In this document: piece after piece, positions 25,300-33,504 of the stretch
How the letters are laid out: each line of letters starts with the position of its first letter
Position numbering within the stretch: the stretch's first letter is position 1
Assembly: GCA_029259775.1 (NCBI GenBank)
Contig: JAJDEN010000061.1
Coordinates: 1-44,067, forward strand
From: Planctomycetota bacterium
Lineage (GTDB): Bacteria > Planctomycetota > PLA2 > JAEUHO01
Direction of reading: 5' to 3'
DNA: 44,067 nucleotides
Notes under the pieces: generated by a model
The model's database searches: none
What the model was told of the DNA's origin: nothing
Seen by the model: the letters and a program-made list of their open reading frames with translations, nothing else
Translations under genes and position numbers: made by a program

Positions 25300-25325
25300 G
25301 GGCGGGGACAAGCCCCGCCCCTACA
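25300..25325. repeat. TGTAG-hairpin repeat, inverted variant copy
   Basis: Read on the minus strand: TGTAG, stem GGGCGGGG, loop CTTGT, stem CCCCGCCC. Flank and loop match copies 1 and 2. Three base pairs of the stem differ, with both sides changed so that pairing is kept. Confidence 0.8.
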
Positions 25326-25342
25326 CGCGCCAACCCCTACCC

Positions 25343-27004
25343 CTACGCCTCGCCGCTCAGGTCCACCGGGCGCGCGATCGGCATCCGCCAGCCTACGCCG
25401 AACGCGGTCGGGCTCACCTTGAGGCCAGGCGCCATCTGCCGGCGCTTGTACTCGTTGCGTTCGACCAGCTTGAGGATGCGCTCGGTCACCTCGGGATCCT
25501 CACCACCTGCCACGATCTCGTGCAGGCTCGCGCCGCGCTCGATGCGCGCCTCGAGGATCCGGTCGAGCGTTGCGTACGGCGGCAGGCTGTCGCTGTCCTT
25601 CTGGTCCGGTGCCAGCTCGGCGGAAGGCGGTCGATCGATGACGCGCTCCGGCATCCATCCACGCGCCGCGTAGAGGCGTGCCAGCTCGTAGACCTGCGTC
25701 TTCCACACATCGGAGATGACGGCCAGCCCGCCGTTCATGTCGCCGTAGAGAGTGCAGTAGCCGACCGCCACCTCGCTCTTGTTGCCTGTCGTGAGGACCA
25801 GGTAGCCGAGCTTGTTGCTCAGGGCCATCAGGATGGTCCCCCGCGATCGCGCCTGGAGGTTCTCCTCCGTCACGTCGAAGGAGCGCTCGCCGAAGTGGGG
25901 CTGGAGCGCGTCGAGGAAGCCGGCGTAGGGGGGCAGGATGGGGATCTCGAGCAACTCGATCCCCAGCGCCTCGGCGATGGCGCGCGCATCCTCGTTGCTC
26001 ATCTCGGCGGTGAACGGTCCCGGCATCGCGACGGCGAGCACGTTCTCCGGACCGAACGCCTCGGCAGCCAGGCACGCCACCACGGCGGAGTCGACGCCGC
26101 CGGAGAGTCCGACCAGCGCTGTGCGCAGGCCCGTCTTGCGGCTGTAGTCGCCAAGGCCCATCAGCAGGGCTTCTCGCAGCTCATCCGGTTCGTCCAGCTG
26201 AGCCGCCGGCGGGCCTGCGTCGAGGACGGCGCCGTCGGCATCGATCTCGATGATGCGTCGGTCGGCTACGAAGCCGCGCAGGTGGATCGCGTCCGCGCCC
26301 TGCGCGTCGAAGACACGGCTGCGGCCGTCGAACAGGACGTCGTCGTTTCCTCCGACGAGGTTGACGGTCACGAGCGGCACGCCCATGCGACGCGCCTCGG
26401 CCGCGAACAGCTGCGTGCGGTGCGCATCCTTGTCGGCGTGATACGGCGAGGCGGAGATGCAGACGGCGACGTCGATGCCCTCCTCACGCAGATCCCCGGG
26501 CGGGTCCGCCTCGTAGAGGTGGCGCCCGCGCACGAGGTCACGGACCCACAGATCCTCGCAGATCAACAGGCCTACGCGCCGGCCGGCGACCTCCACGACG
26601 CAGGGCGCATCGCCCGGCGCGAAGTAGCGCCGTTCGTCGAACACGTCGTAGGTCGGCAGCAGACGCTTGGCGTAGACCGTCTCGACGTGGCCTCCGCGGA
26701 GCAGCGCGGCGCCATTGACGATGCCCGGACCGGCGCCGCGGGGGTTCCGCGCCACCGTTCCGACGATCGCGGCGGGCCCCTCCGCATGCTCGCGGGCCAG
26801 GGCCTCGAGGGCCTTCTCGGCGGCGGTGATGACGCTCTCCCGGAGCAGGAGGTCCCGCGGGGGGTAGCCCAGCAGGGCCAGCTCGGGCACGACGAGCAGA
26901 TCGGCGCCTTCCTCGCGGGCCCAGGCCCAGGCCTCGCGGATCCGGCCCGCGTTGCCAGGCACATCCCCCGCAGTGGTGTTGAGTTGGGCCAGGGCGACGC
27001 GCAC
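25343..27004 (-). CDS. nadE: Glutamine-dependent NAD+ synthetase
   Basis: 553 residues in two domains. The N-terminal glutaminase domain (nitrilase family, about 1-265) has the triad Glu41 ('VVPELALLGYPPRDLLL'), Lys113 ('VYAKRLLPTYDVFDE') and Cys149 ('LLICEDLW'). The C-terminal synthetase domain (about 285-553) has the ATP P-loop 'GLSGGVDSAVVACLA', 'LVLTTGNKSEVAVGYCTLYGDMNGGLAVI' and 'IDRPPSAELAPDQKDSDSLPPY'. It makes NAD from deamido-NAD, ATP and glutamine in the cytoplasm. The start is GTG 27004, set by the conserved 'MRVALAQLN', with CGGAGAT upstream and TAGACT 24 nt away. It is convergent with the RlmI-like gene across the hairpin-repeat spacer. Confidence 0.97.
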   Translation of the reverse strand: MRVALAQLNTTAGDVPGNAGRIREAWAWAREEGADLLVVPELALLGYPPRDLLLRESVITAAEKALEALAREHAEGPAAIVGTVARNPRGAGPGIVNGAALLRGGHVETVYAKRLLPTYDVFDERRYFAPGDAPCVVEVAGRRVGLLICEDLWVRDLVRGRHLYEADPPGDLREEGIDVAVCISASPYHADKDAHRTQLFAAEARRMGVPLVTVNLVGGNDDVLFDGRSRVFDAQGADAIHLRGFVADRRIIEIDADGAVLDAGPPAAQLDEPDELREALLMGLGDYSRKTGLRTALVGLSGGVDSAVVACLAAEAFGPENVLAVAMPGPFTAEMSNEDARAIAEALGIELLEIPILPPYAGFLDALQPHFGERSFDVTEENLQARSRGTILMALSNKLGYLVLTTGNKSEVAVGYCTLYGDMNGGLAVISDVWKTQVYELARLYAARGWMPERVIDRPPSAELAPDQKDSDSLPPYATLDRILEARIERGASLHEIVAGGEDPEVTERILKLVERNEYKRRQMAPGLKVSPTAFGVGWRMPIARPVDLSGEA

Positions 27005-27028
27005 GAATCCGATCTCCGGGACGTGGGC

Positions 27029-27034
27029 AGTCTA
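27029..27034 (-). promoter_or_regulatory. -10 box TAGACT upstream of nadE
   Basis: On the minus strand: TAGACT, 24 nt with CGGAGAT, then GTG 27004. Confidence 0.4.
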
Positions 27035-27084
27035 CTTCGCACAAGCGCGGGGGGGGATCCGTCGATAGGAGCGCTCGGGTCCCC

Positions 27085-27112
27085 TTGACTCACGTCGTAC
27101 GAAGCGTATAGG
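27085..27112 (+). promoter_or_regulatory. Sigma-70-like promoter TTGACT-N16-TATAGG
   Basis: TTGACT (27085-27090), 16 bases, TATAGG (27107-27112). This is the best match to a housekeeping promoter in the window and points at the acidic-repeat protein. A transcript would start near 27119, before GGAG (27144-27147) and ATG 27157. It is divergent from nadE. Confidence 0.6.
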
Positions 27113-27156
27113 TGGGTGCCTCACAGAGCACGCAGACCCGCGTGGAGACCGTGGCC

Positions 27157-27675
27157 ATGGCCGAAGCATCCGACATCTTCCTCTCGATCCTCGCCACGTC
27201 TGCCACATGGGCCGACGTGTGGCCCCCCCTGCACCGTGCTCACGCCGCCTTCCAGGGGGAGGGCGACGAGTTCGACGACGTCGACGAGCTCGATGACGAC
27301 GAAGATGACGACGAAGATGACGACGAAGATGACGACGAAGATGACGACGACGAACTCGAGGACGACGACGATCTGGACGACGACGATCTGGATGACGACG
27401 ATCTCGACGACGACGATCTCGATGATGACCTAGACGACCTCGATGACGATCTCGACGACGACCTCGAGGATGACGATCTTGACGATGACGAACTCGATGA
27501 CCTGGATGATGACGATCTCGATGACGACGACCTAGACGACGACGATCTCGATGACGACGACCTCGAGGAGGACGATCTCGACGACGATCTCGAGGAGGAA
27601 CTCGATGACGACGACGACGTCGAGTACGTAGACGACCTCGACGACGATGATGACGACGAGGAGCTCGAGAGCTGA
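27157..27675 (+). CDS. Hyper-acidic Asp/Leu-repeat protein
   Basis: 172 residues from ATG 27157 (GGAG 9 nt upstream; a GTG at 27112 would lie on the -10 box). Residues 1-34 are ordinary and mildly hydrophobic with two Trp ('MAEASDIFLSILATSATWAD'). From residue 35 to the end the chain is nearly all Asp and Glu with Leu every three to five residues (units such as DDDDL), one Val-Glu-Tyr-Val break near 156-159, and the end 'EELES'. No Lys or Arg occurs after residue 27. Charge rules out a membrane or DNA-binding fold; calcium or basic-protein binding, or DNA mimicry, are possible. The regular Leu could allow folding once the charge is neutralised. The family is not recognised. Both GAT and GAC are used in most units, so the protein rather than DNA slippage has been kept, apart from one recent 12-bp array. 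Confidence 0.75.
   Translation: MAEASDIFLSILATSATWADVWPPLHRAHAAFQGEGDEFDDVDELDDDEDDDEDDDEDDDEDDDDELEDDDDLDDDDLDDDDLDDDDLDDDLDDLDDDLDDDLEDDDLDDDELDDLDDDDLDDDDLDDDDLDDDDLEEDDLDDDLEEELDDDDDVEYVDDLDDDDDDEELES
27301..27348. repeat. Four perfect 12-bp tandem units inside the acidic-repeat gene
   Basis: GAAGATGACGAC repeated exactly four times, coding (EDDD)4. This is the only uninterrupted DNA-level array in the gene and a likely site of copy-number change. Confidence 0.9.
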
Positions 27676-27691
27676 CCGCGGATTCAGGTGG

Positions 27692-27707
27692 CTCCGCTTC
27701 GTCGGAG
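27692..27707. terminator. Weak hairpin between the acidic-repeat gene and rnd
   Basis: CTCCG, loop CTTCGT, CGGAG, between two convergent stops. The 5-bp stem has no T-tract, so only a weak bidirectional terminator is suggested. Confidence 0.3.
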
Positions 27708-27708
27708 G

Positions 27709-28950
27709 CTAGCCCTTGGCGAGCAGCTTGAGCCAGGCGTCGCCGTAGCGTGCGGCACGCTTCGGTCCGATGTCCGCGCAGGCCGCGAGCTCCGACACAC
27801 GGGTCGGCATCTCGCGCACCATCCACACCATGCCCGGATTGGGCAGGACCACGACGTTCGGTACGTCGCGCTTGCGGGCCTCCTTGCGGCGCCAGTCCTT
27901 CACGCGCTCCTCGCGCGTACGCCATACGCGGGCCAGCTTCGCTTCGTCCGGGGGCACGGGCGGCGCGTTCGACTTCGGCGGGATGACGCCGTCGTTGTAG
28001 TCGCTGCGTGCCTTCGTCAGCACCTCCACGAGCGCCCGACCATGCCGCTGCTGGTCGCGCGCTCCCAGGAACGGGATGTCGCGCGGCCCGCGGAACTCCT
28101 TCGGCGGTCGCTCGGCGATGGCGAGCAGCGTCTTGGGGCCCAGCACCTTGAAGGGCGGGAGATCGCGTCGTTCGGCCTGGGCGTCGCGCCACAGGAAGAG
28201 CTGCCGCAGCACGGTGCGCCCGCGGTCGTCCAGTCGGCCCGCTCCCTTGATGCGCCGCCAGCCGTCCTCGTCGAAGGTGGTCTTCGTGCCGCGGCGTGCC
28301 GCCAGCCGGCGAAACTCGATCGCGGCCTCCTCCTCGAGGTCCGCGCCGCGCAGCCGCGCACCGTAGTGCTCGCGCAGCGCCGGAAGGTACATCGTGTCCC
28401 GGCGCAGGTAGTCGAGCTGCTCGTCCGTCAGAGGACGCCGGGCCCAGTCGGCTCGTTGGAAGCGCTTGTCGAGCACGTAGCCGAAGTGATCGCCCACGAG
28501 GCTCGCGAGCCCGACGCTTGCGTCGCCGAGCAGGGTCGCGGCGATCATCGTGTCGAAGACCTGGCTGAAGCGGAAATCGTGATCGCGCGTGAGCACGGTG
28601 ATGTCGTAGTCGCCGCCGTGGAGCATGACTTCGACGTCGTCGCGGTCGAGCGCGTCGCGCACGGGCCCCAGGTCCTCTACGGCCAGCACATCCACGATTG
28701 CGCTGCGCCCACCCGCCGTCACCTGCATGATGCACGTCTGTTCGCGGTAGGCGTGCATCGAGTTCGCTTCGGTGTCGATGGCGACGGCGGAGCAGGTCGC
28801 CATGTGCTCGGCCAGCCGAAGCAGGTCGTCGCGCCCGTCGATGAAGGCCGTGTCGTGCTCATCAGGGACGGGCAAGAGGGCGCGCGCCGGCGCCGCCTCC
28901 TGCTCCTCCGTCTCGTCTGCGATGTCTTCGCTCTCGGGCATGCGGCTCAT
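27709..28950 (-). CDS. rnd: Ribonuclease D
   Basis: 413 residues. The DEDDy 3'-5' exonuclease domain (about 30-210) shows its four motifs: 'AIDTEANSMHAY' (Asp, Glu), 'MLHGGDYDITVL' (Asp), 'VFDTMIAATLLG', and 'YLRRDTMYL' (Tyr-x3-Asp). The remainder carries HRDC-type helices ending 'ADIGPKRAARYGDAWLKLLAKG'. RNase D trims tRNA and other small stable RNA 3' ends. The start ATG 28950 overlaps the stop of the upstream spermidine-synthase-like gene as ATGA, so the two are coupled; a second Met is three codons in. The first 30 residues are acidic and unusual for the family. It is convergent with the acidic-repeat gene. Confidence 0.92.
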   Translation of the reverse strand: MSRMPESEDIADETEEQEAAPARALLPVPDEHDTAFIDGRDDLLRLAEHMATCSAVAIDTEANSMHAYREQTCIMQVTAGGRSAIVDVLAVEDLGPVRDALDRDDVEVMLHGGDYDITVLTRDHDFRFSQVFDTMIAATLLGDASVGLASLVGDHFGYVLDKRFQRADWARRPLTDEQLDYLRRDTMYLPALREHYGARLRGADLEEEAAIEFRRLAARRGTKTTFDEDGWRRIKGAGRLDDRGRTVLRQLFLWRDAQAERRDLPPFKVLGPKTLLAIAERPPKEFRGPRDIPFLGARDQQRHGRALVEVLTKARSDYNDGVIPPKSNAPPVPPDEAKLARVWRTREERVKDWRRKEARKRDVPNVVVLPNPGMVWMVREMPTRVSELAACADIGPKRAARYGDAWLKLLAKG

Positions 28951-31900
28951 TCTGTGTCGGGCGCGGGCGTCACGACGAGGTTCGCCGCATCGACCCCGAA
29001 CCAGGCGAGGACCCGTTCCGCGCGCCGCCGGGCCGCCGCCTTGTCGCTGCTGCGCTCGATGGCCTCCCGGAACGCTGCGACAGCATCCGCCTCGAAGGGG
29101 GCAGCGTTCCCGTTCTCCGGGGGATCGGCCCGGATCGAAGCCAGCGTGCCGAGCGCCTCGATCTCGAACGCCTGGGGCTTGGACGCCCACACCTCCGTGC
29201 ATCGCTGCGCGGCCTCGACGGCCGCGGCGAACTCATGCCGGGCCAGGAGGCTCGACGCGGTCCTGAGCAGGGCCAGGCCCCGCGTCCGCTGGAGTGTGGT
29301 GAGCGCGGCCTCGAACTCCTGCGACTCGTCCTCGTCGCCCATCGCGCTCGTGAGCCGCAGCAGCAGGTCCAGGCCGTCGAGGTTGGCGAAGGTGCCGGGA
29401 TCGGCAGCGAGCAGCTTGCGCGCGCGTTCGATGTCCTGATCGCTCGCCTTGCCCGAGAGCAACAGGCGCGCGAGCTGGATCCGCACGCCGTCGGGTGGCC
29501 CGGGCGAGGTGGCCGCCACGGCGCGTTCGAAGAGGCTGCGGGAGGCGCTGATGCCGCCGCGCCCGCGCTCCATCCGGGCGGCCGCGGCCAGGACACGGCC
29601 GTCGTTCGGCATGGCCTTGACGATCTCGACGCCATACGCCAGCAAGCGGGCGTCGCTCGTGGCGTCGCCCCGGCCCTGGAGGGCCGTGGCGGCGCGAATC
29701 CAGAGTGCGGCCAGGTCGCCCCGCTCCGGCGCCAGCTGGCGCGCCGCGCGGAGGATCGTCTCGGCGCGCTGTGGTTGGTCGCTGGCCAATGCGGCGCGGG
29801 CCTGCGCCATGCGGCCATCCGCACTGAAGCCCCAGCGGATCTTCTGGGACCAGATGTTGGCTTCGGCCGTAGCGCCCTCGTCGAGCCACGACAGCACGCC
29901 GTCCGTCAGCCAACGCTCGCGGACGGCCGCCTGCGGCAGGGCCGCGGCGATGTCCGGCGGAAAGCCGGGCAGCAGCAGCAGGGCAGCGTGTTCCGGATCC
30001 GCACCGCTCAGACGCCGACGGGCGAGCGCCAGCTCGAGCCGCGGTACGTCATCGGTCAGAGGCGCCACGTCGGCGGGCACGACGCGGTCCAGGCCGGCCG
30101 TGTCGAGGGCGAAGTGCTTCCAGAGGTCGCCGGGCTTGCGGAAGCCCGCCGCACGCGCGCCAGCTGCGCGGCGGTTCTTCTCGTCGAAGAACACCTCCCA
30201 GCGGCCCGGATCCAGGCGCGGAGCGTCGCGGAAGCCCACGAGCACGAGCTCGTCAGGGAAGCGGAACACCCACACGTGATCGAAGACCGCGCGGAACGAG
30301 GCCAGCGCGCTGCGCAGCAGGTCCGGGGTCATGTCGAAGAGGTTGAGCCACTGTGCCAGAACGCCGTCCGTGCGCAGCGCGTCCCGCGCGGCCGCGTAGG
30401 CCTCCTTCGTGAACAGGTGGCCGCTGGAGGGATGCCAGGGATGGCTCGGCTGCGACGCGATCACGTCGTAGCGGCCGCTCTCCGCGGCGCGGCCTGCACG
30501 GCGCAAGAGCACCCGGCCGTCGGTCCCGATCACGCTCGCGCCGGGTGCGCGCTCGATCGGAAGCTGCTGTACGCCGCGTACCGCGCGGGCGGCATCGAGC
30601 ACGGCGGGGTCGATCTCCGCCACGTCGATGTCGCCTACGCCCGCGGCCATCACGGCCTCCGCCGTCCAGCCCGCGCCATGGCCGATCACGAGCGCGCGCT
30701 CAGGTGCGGTGTGCAGCAGCGTCGGCAAGAGTCCCAGGGCGAACTCCGTGCGCGCCGGCACCGAGGGATCGTCGCCGTCGAAGATGCTCTCTCGGAGGAC
30801 GCCGCGACGCAGGCCGATGCGGCCATCGACCTCTTCGATCAGGGTGATGCGGCCCCCGCGGCCCTCGAACTGCGGGAGCAGCGCCTGGTTGGGGTCGCCC
30901 GGTCGCTGGGCACGCCGGCCACCGAACCACGTGGCGTAGAGCGCGAAGTCCTCGCGGCTCTCGAGGGCGAGGCCGGCCGGCACGGGCTTGCGGGCCGCGA
31001 TCAGCTCCACAGTCGAAGGCCCGCTCTCGATCCAGCCGCTGAGCAGGCCGGGCCAGAGGAGGACGAGCAGCGGCAGCGCGTGGAGCGCGGCCACGGGGGC
31101 GCGGCGTTGGCTGGGGATGCTCCACCGGGCCACGACGCCGGCGACCACGGCGATGACGGCCGCGAGGAAGAGCGTCCGCTCGGCGCCGAGCTTCGGCAGC
31201 AGCAGGTAGCCGGCGAGCAGGCTGCCGGTGAGGGCGCCGAAGGTGTTCCATGCGTACAGCCGGCCGGCGGGTCCGGAGACGTGGCCGGTCCAGGTCGAGC
31301 GGAGCCGGATGGCCGTGGGGAGCAGGGCGCCGAAGACGAAGGTCGCGGGCGCCACGGTGAACAGGAACGCGAAGATGAGCGACGTGAGGTGGCTGTCGCC
31401 CTCCGCCGCGGCCGAAGCGACCCGGAACGGCGCCGCGCCGGCGACGGGCAGCGAAAGCAGGAGGAGGGCTCCCGCGACGGAGAGCAGGGCAGGCACCAGC
31501 AGCGACGGGTGTCGCAGGCGATCGGCGAGGAAGCCCGCGCACGCCGAGCCGAGGGCCAGTACCACCAGGAGAGGGCCGAGCAGGAGGGCCACGCCGTAGA
31601 GGTGCGCTCCCGCAAGCGGTTGCAGCATGCGCAGCCAGGCGAGCTGCGCGAGCAGGGCCGCCGCGCCGGACGCGAAGAGGACCGGTCCGAGGCCGCCGGC
31701 GGCGAGCGCCTTGCCGGGCGTCCCCTGCGCGGGCGGACCATCGCCGTGGGGGAGCGGGCGATCGGCCAGCAACAGGAGCAGCGCGCCGACGACGCCCGCC
31801 GCGCCCGCACCGCGTAGCGCCAGGGCCTCGCCGAACGCCGCGATGGCTGGGAGGAGGAGGACGATGCCGAGGACCCCGCCCGCGGTGTTGGCCGCGTAGA

Positions 31901-32378
31901 GCATGCCGGCGCGACCGCCCGCATGATGGACGTCATGCACGCGCGCCCGCACCAGGTAGGGGAAGACGGCCCCAAGGCAGACGGAGGGTACGAGGACGAG
32001 CGGGAGGGCCAGCGCCAAGGGGGGCAGGATGCCGCCCGGCGCCCCGTCGAACAGCGAGCCGTGCAGATCGCCGATCATGCGCACGTAGAGCGGGGACAGG
32101 GCCGTCCAGAGGCCCGCGCTGAGGAGCAGCAGGGCGCCGCGGCGGGCGGGCCGCTTGCTCCCCGGCGCCGTGCGCGCGCCGAGGACGGCTCCGAGGCCCA
32201 AGCCCGCCAGCACGAGGCCGACGACGGTGGCCGCTGCTTCCTGGGTCGTGCCTACGCCGCGGCCGAGGCCACGGATCCAGAGCATCTCGGCCGCGAGCGT
32301 GACCGCCCCGGTGAGGGCAGAGGCGCCCAGGATCAGCGGGGCGGAGCTCGTGGCACGGGGAGCGGTCACGCCGGGCAC
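28947..32378 (-). CDS. Membrane spermidine-synthase-like protein with TPR tail
   Basis: 1143 residues. Residues about 10-450 are a multi-helix transporter-like membrane domain (begins 'LGASALTGAVTLAAEMLWIRGLGR', later 'GPAGRLYAWNTFGALTGSLLAGYLLLPKLGAERTLF'), as in the fused MFS/SpeE proteins. Residues about 500-780 are a spermidine-synthase-like Rossmann domain: 'ERALVIGHGAGWTAEAVMAAGVGDIDVAEIDPAV', 'YDVIASQPSHPWHPSSGHLFTKEAYAAARDAL'. Residues about 840-1130 are helical TPR-like repeats. The usual catalytic Asp in 'D(S/T)(T/S)DP' is replaced by 'ASQPSHPW', as in other large membrane members, so true polyamine synthesis is doubtful. Start is GTG 32378 (or GTG 32369), 5 bases after the NTP transferase stop; RNase D is coupled downstream. 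Confidence 0.8.
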   Translation of the reverse strand: MPGVTAPRATSSAPLILGASALTGAVTLAAEMLWIRGLGRGVGTTQEAAATVVGLVLAGLGLGAVLGARTAPGSKRPARRGALLLLSAGLWTALSPLYVRMIGDLHGSLFDGAPGGILPPLALALPLVLVPSVCLGAVFPYLVRARVHDVHHAGGRAGMLYAANTAGGVLGIVLLLPAIAAFGEALALRGAGAAGVVGALLLLLADRPLPHGDGPPAQGTPGKALAAGGLGPVLFASGAAALLAQLAWLRMLQPLAGAHLYGVALLLGPLLVVLALGSACAGFLADRLRHPSLLVPALLSVAGALLLLSLPVAGAAPFRVASAAAEGDSHLTSLIFAFLFTVAPATFVFGALLPTAIRLRSTWTGHVSGPAGRLYAWNTFGALTGSLLAGYLLLPKLGAERTLFLAAVIAVVAGVVARWSIPSQRRAPVAALHALPLLVLLWPGLLSGWIESGPSTVELIAARKPVPAGLALESREDFALYATWFGGRRAQRPGDPNQALLPQFEGRGGRITLIEEVDGRIGLRRGVLRESIFDGDDPSVPARTEFALGLLPTLLHTAPERALVIGHGAGWTAEAVMAAGVGDIDVAEIDPAVLDAARAVRGVQQLPIERAPGASVIGTDGRVLLRRAGRAAESGRYDVIASQPSHPWHPSSGHLFTKEAYAAARDALRTDGVLAQWLNLFDMTPDLLRSALASFRAVFDHVWVFRFPDELVLVGFRDAPRLDPGRWEVFFDEKNRRAAGARAAGFRKPGDLWKHFALDTAGLDRVVPADVAPLTDDVPRLELALARRRLSGADPEHAALLLLPGFPPDIAAALPQAAVRERWLTDGVLSWLDEGATAEANIWSQKIRWGFSADGRMAQARAALASDQPQRAETILRAARQLAPERGDLAALWIRAATALQGRGDATSDARLLAYGVEIVKAMPNDGRVLAAAARMERGRGGISASRSLFERAVAATSPGPPDGVRIQLARLLLSGKASDQDIERARKLLAADPGTFANLDGLDLLLRLTSAMGDEDESQEFEAALTTLQRTRGLALLRTASSLLARHEFAAAVEAAQRCTEVWASKPQAFEIEALGTLASIRADPPENGNAAPFEADAVAAFREAIERSSDKAAARRRAERVLAWFGVDAANLVVTPAPDTE

Positions 32379-32383
32379 AACGA

Positions 32384-33046
32384 TCAGCGCAGCCGGGGCT
32401 TCCGCTTCGCCTCGACCTGATCCATCACACGCGCCCAGCGTGCGCCCGGGTCCGCCGCCATGGCGAGGTGCTCGGGGGTGTCGATGTCGAAGCAGATGTC
32501 CGGCTCATGCAGATGGAGGCGGACGGTGTCCTGCTGGTGGCGGAAGAGGATCTCGCGTGTGCCGTTCTTGTCGCCGCGGAGGAAGAAGTCGTCGCGCAGC
32601 TCCTGGGAGAAGAGTCCGGGATGGCCGCCGAGGCCCTTGTAGGTCGGGATGACGACCTTGCAGCGCCTCGTGACGAACTCGGTCACGATCTGGTCGACCG
32701 TTTCCGGGGGTACGAACGGCACGTCGCCCGGCGTGATCAGGAAGTTGCGCTCCTGCGCCCAGCTGCAGTCGAGCCCGGCGCGGATGGAGGTGATCATCCC
32801 GCGACTCGGATCGGGGTTCTCCACGATGTGCAGGCGCGCCGTCCGGAGCGGCTCGTAGGTCTGCGTGGCGCCCGGTGGGACCACGAGGATCACGTCCTGC
32901 ACCCGCTCGGCCTTGCGGTAGGTGCGTAGCGTGTGCTCGATGATGCGCTTCTTGCCGAGCATCGTGAGCAGCTTGTCCTGCCCCATGCGCTCGCTTCCGC
33001 CGGCCGCAAGAACGATGGCGACCGGGTTGGACTTCAGCGTGGACAT
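32384..33046 (-). CDS. MobA/MocA-like nucleotidyltransferase
   Basis: 220 residues of the NTP-transferase fold. 'AIVLAAGGSERMGQDKLLTMLGKKRIIEHTL' is the nucleotide-binding signature with its Lys, followed by 'LITPGDVPFVPPETVDQIV' (metal Asp) and 'VIPTYKGLGGHPGLFSQELRDDFF', which resemble the molybdenum-cofactor cytidylyl/guanylyltransferase group. 'CFDIDTPEHLAMA' is the usual C-terminal element. No molybdenum-cofactor or xanthine-dehydrogenase gene is nearby, so another sugar-nucleotide or cofactor substrate is equally possible. It begins an operon with the spermidine-synthase-like and RNase D genes. ATG 33046 has no Shine-Dalgarno but a TACACT box 6 nt upstream. Confidence 0.85.
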   Translation of the reverse strand: MSTLKSNPVAIVLAAGGSERMGQDKLLTMLGKKRIIEHTLRTYRKAERVQDVILVVPPGATQTYEPLRTARLHIVENPDPSRGMITSIRAGLDCSWAQERNFLITPGDVPFVPPETVDQIVTEFVTRRCKVVIPTYKGLGGHPGLFSQELRDDFFLRGDKNGTREILFRHQQDTVRLHLHEPDICFDIDTPEHLAMAADPGARWARVMDQVEAKRKPRLR

Positions 33047-33052
33047 GCGGGC

Positions 33053-33058
33053 AGTGTA
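33053..33058 (-). promoter_or_regulatory. -10-like TACACT 6 nt before the NTP-transferase start
   Basis: On the minus strand: TACACT, GCCCGC, ATG (start 33046). This would make the first gene of the operon leaderless, while the genes behind it depend on coupling. Confidence 0.5.
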
Positions 33059-33087
33059 CGACAGGACCCCGCAAGCGGAGGGTCCCC

Positions 33088-33429
33088 ATGCAGCGTCTGC
33101 ACGACACGAACTCGGTCACCGAAGGCCGCGATGAGAAGCTCGCGAAGCACAATCTCGTCGAGACCGCGCGCTTCTTCGCCGATGTGTACGTCCTCCGCCC
33201 TGGGCAGGTGCAGGCCGTGCACAAGCACGAGGGCGAGGACAAGTGCTACTTCGTCCTGCAGGGCCGGGCACGCATCACCTCCGGCGCCGAGGTCCACGAG
33301 GCTGGCCCGGGTGCCTTCGTGTGGTGCCCGGCGGGCGACGACCACGGCGTCGAGAACTCCGCCGCCGAGGGCGATCTGCGGCTCCTGGTCTACATGGCGC
33401 CCCATCCCCGGCCCGATCGGCTGGGCTGA
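33088..33429 (+). CDS. Cupin-domain protein
   Basis: 113 residues, one small beta barrel. The cupin motifs are visible as 'VHKHEGEDKCYFVLQGRARI' (metal His residues and Glu) and 'PGAFVWCPAGDDHGVEN' (second-motif His). Such single-domain cupins bind a metal and serve as isomerases, dioxygenases or ligand sensors; no reaction can be chosen. ATG start with GGAGGG 6 nt upstream. It is divergent from the NTP-transferase operon, with 41 bases shared between the two promoters. Confidence 0.85.
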   Translation: MQRLHDTNSVTEGRDEKLAKHNLVETARFFADVYVLRPGQVQAVHKHEGEDKCYFVLQGRARITSGAEVHEAGPGAFVWCPAGDDHGVENSAAEGDLRLLVYMAPHPRPDRLG

Positions 33430-33471
33430 GACCGCTCCCGGCCTTCCGGCGTCCCGCCACGCCTCGATCGG

Positions 33472-33477
33472 TATCCT
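33472..33477 (+). promoter_or_regulatory. -10 box TATCCT upstream of elbB
   Basis: TATCCT is 27 nt before ATG 33505, with TTGGAGG in between. Confidence 0.4.
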
Positions 33478-33504
33478 GTCCTGCCCTGTTGTTGGAGGCC
33501 TGCC

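Noticed and set aside
25200..25325. CRISPR-like repeats
   Set aside because: Only two direct copies, spacer of 30 bases present once, the third copy is inverted with a different stem, and no cas genes are present.
24443..25333. Long antisense reading frames across the RRDDRGP repeat region, with 230-296 codons
   Set aside because: They are mirror products of the GC-rich 21-bp repeats, lack ribosome sites and have no protein-like composition; the sense frame carries the methyltransferase.
27032..28735. A 567-codon minus-strand frame covering the acidic repeat and part of RNase D
   Set aside because: It is Arg/His-rich low complexity from the complement of GAT/GAC repeats and overlaps a real RNase D gene in another frame.
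29235..31817. An 860-codon plus-strand frame opposite the spermidine-synthase-like gene
   Set aside because: Typical GC-rich antisense shadow (Gly/Arg/Glu-rich), with no motif.
32384..33046. Firm naming as MocA (molybdenum cofactor cytidylyltransferase)
   Set aside because: The fold fits, but no molybdoenzyme or cofactor gene is in view, so only the general transferase call is kept.
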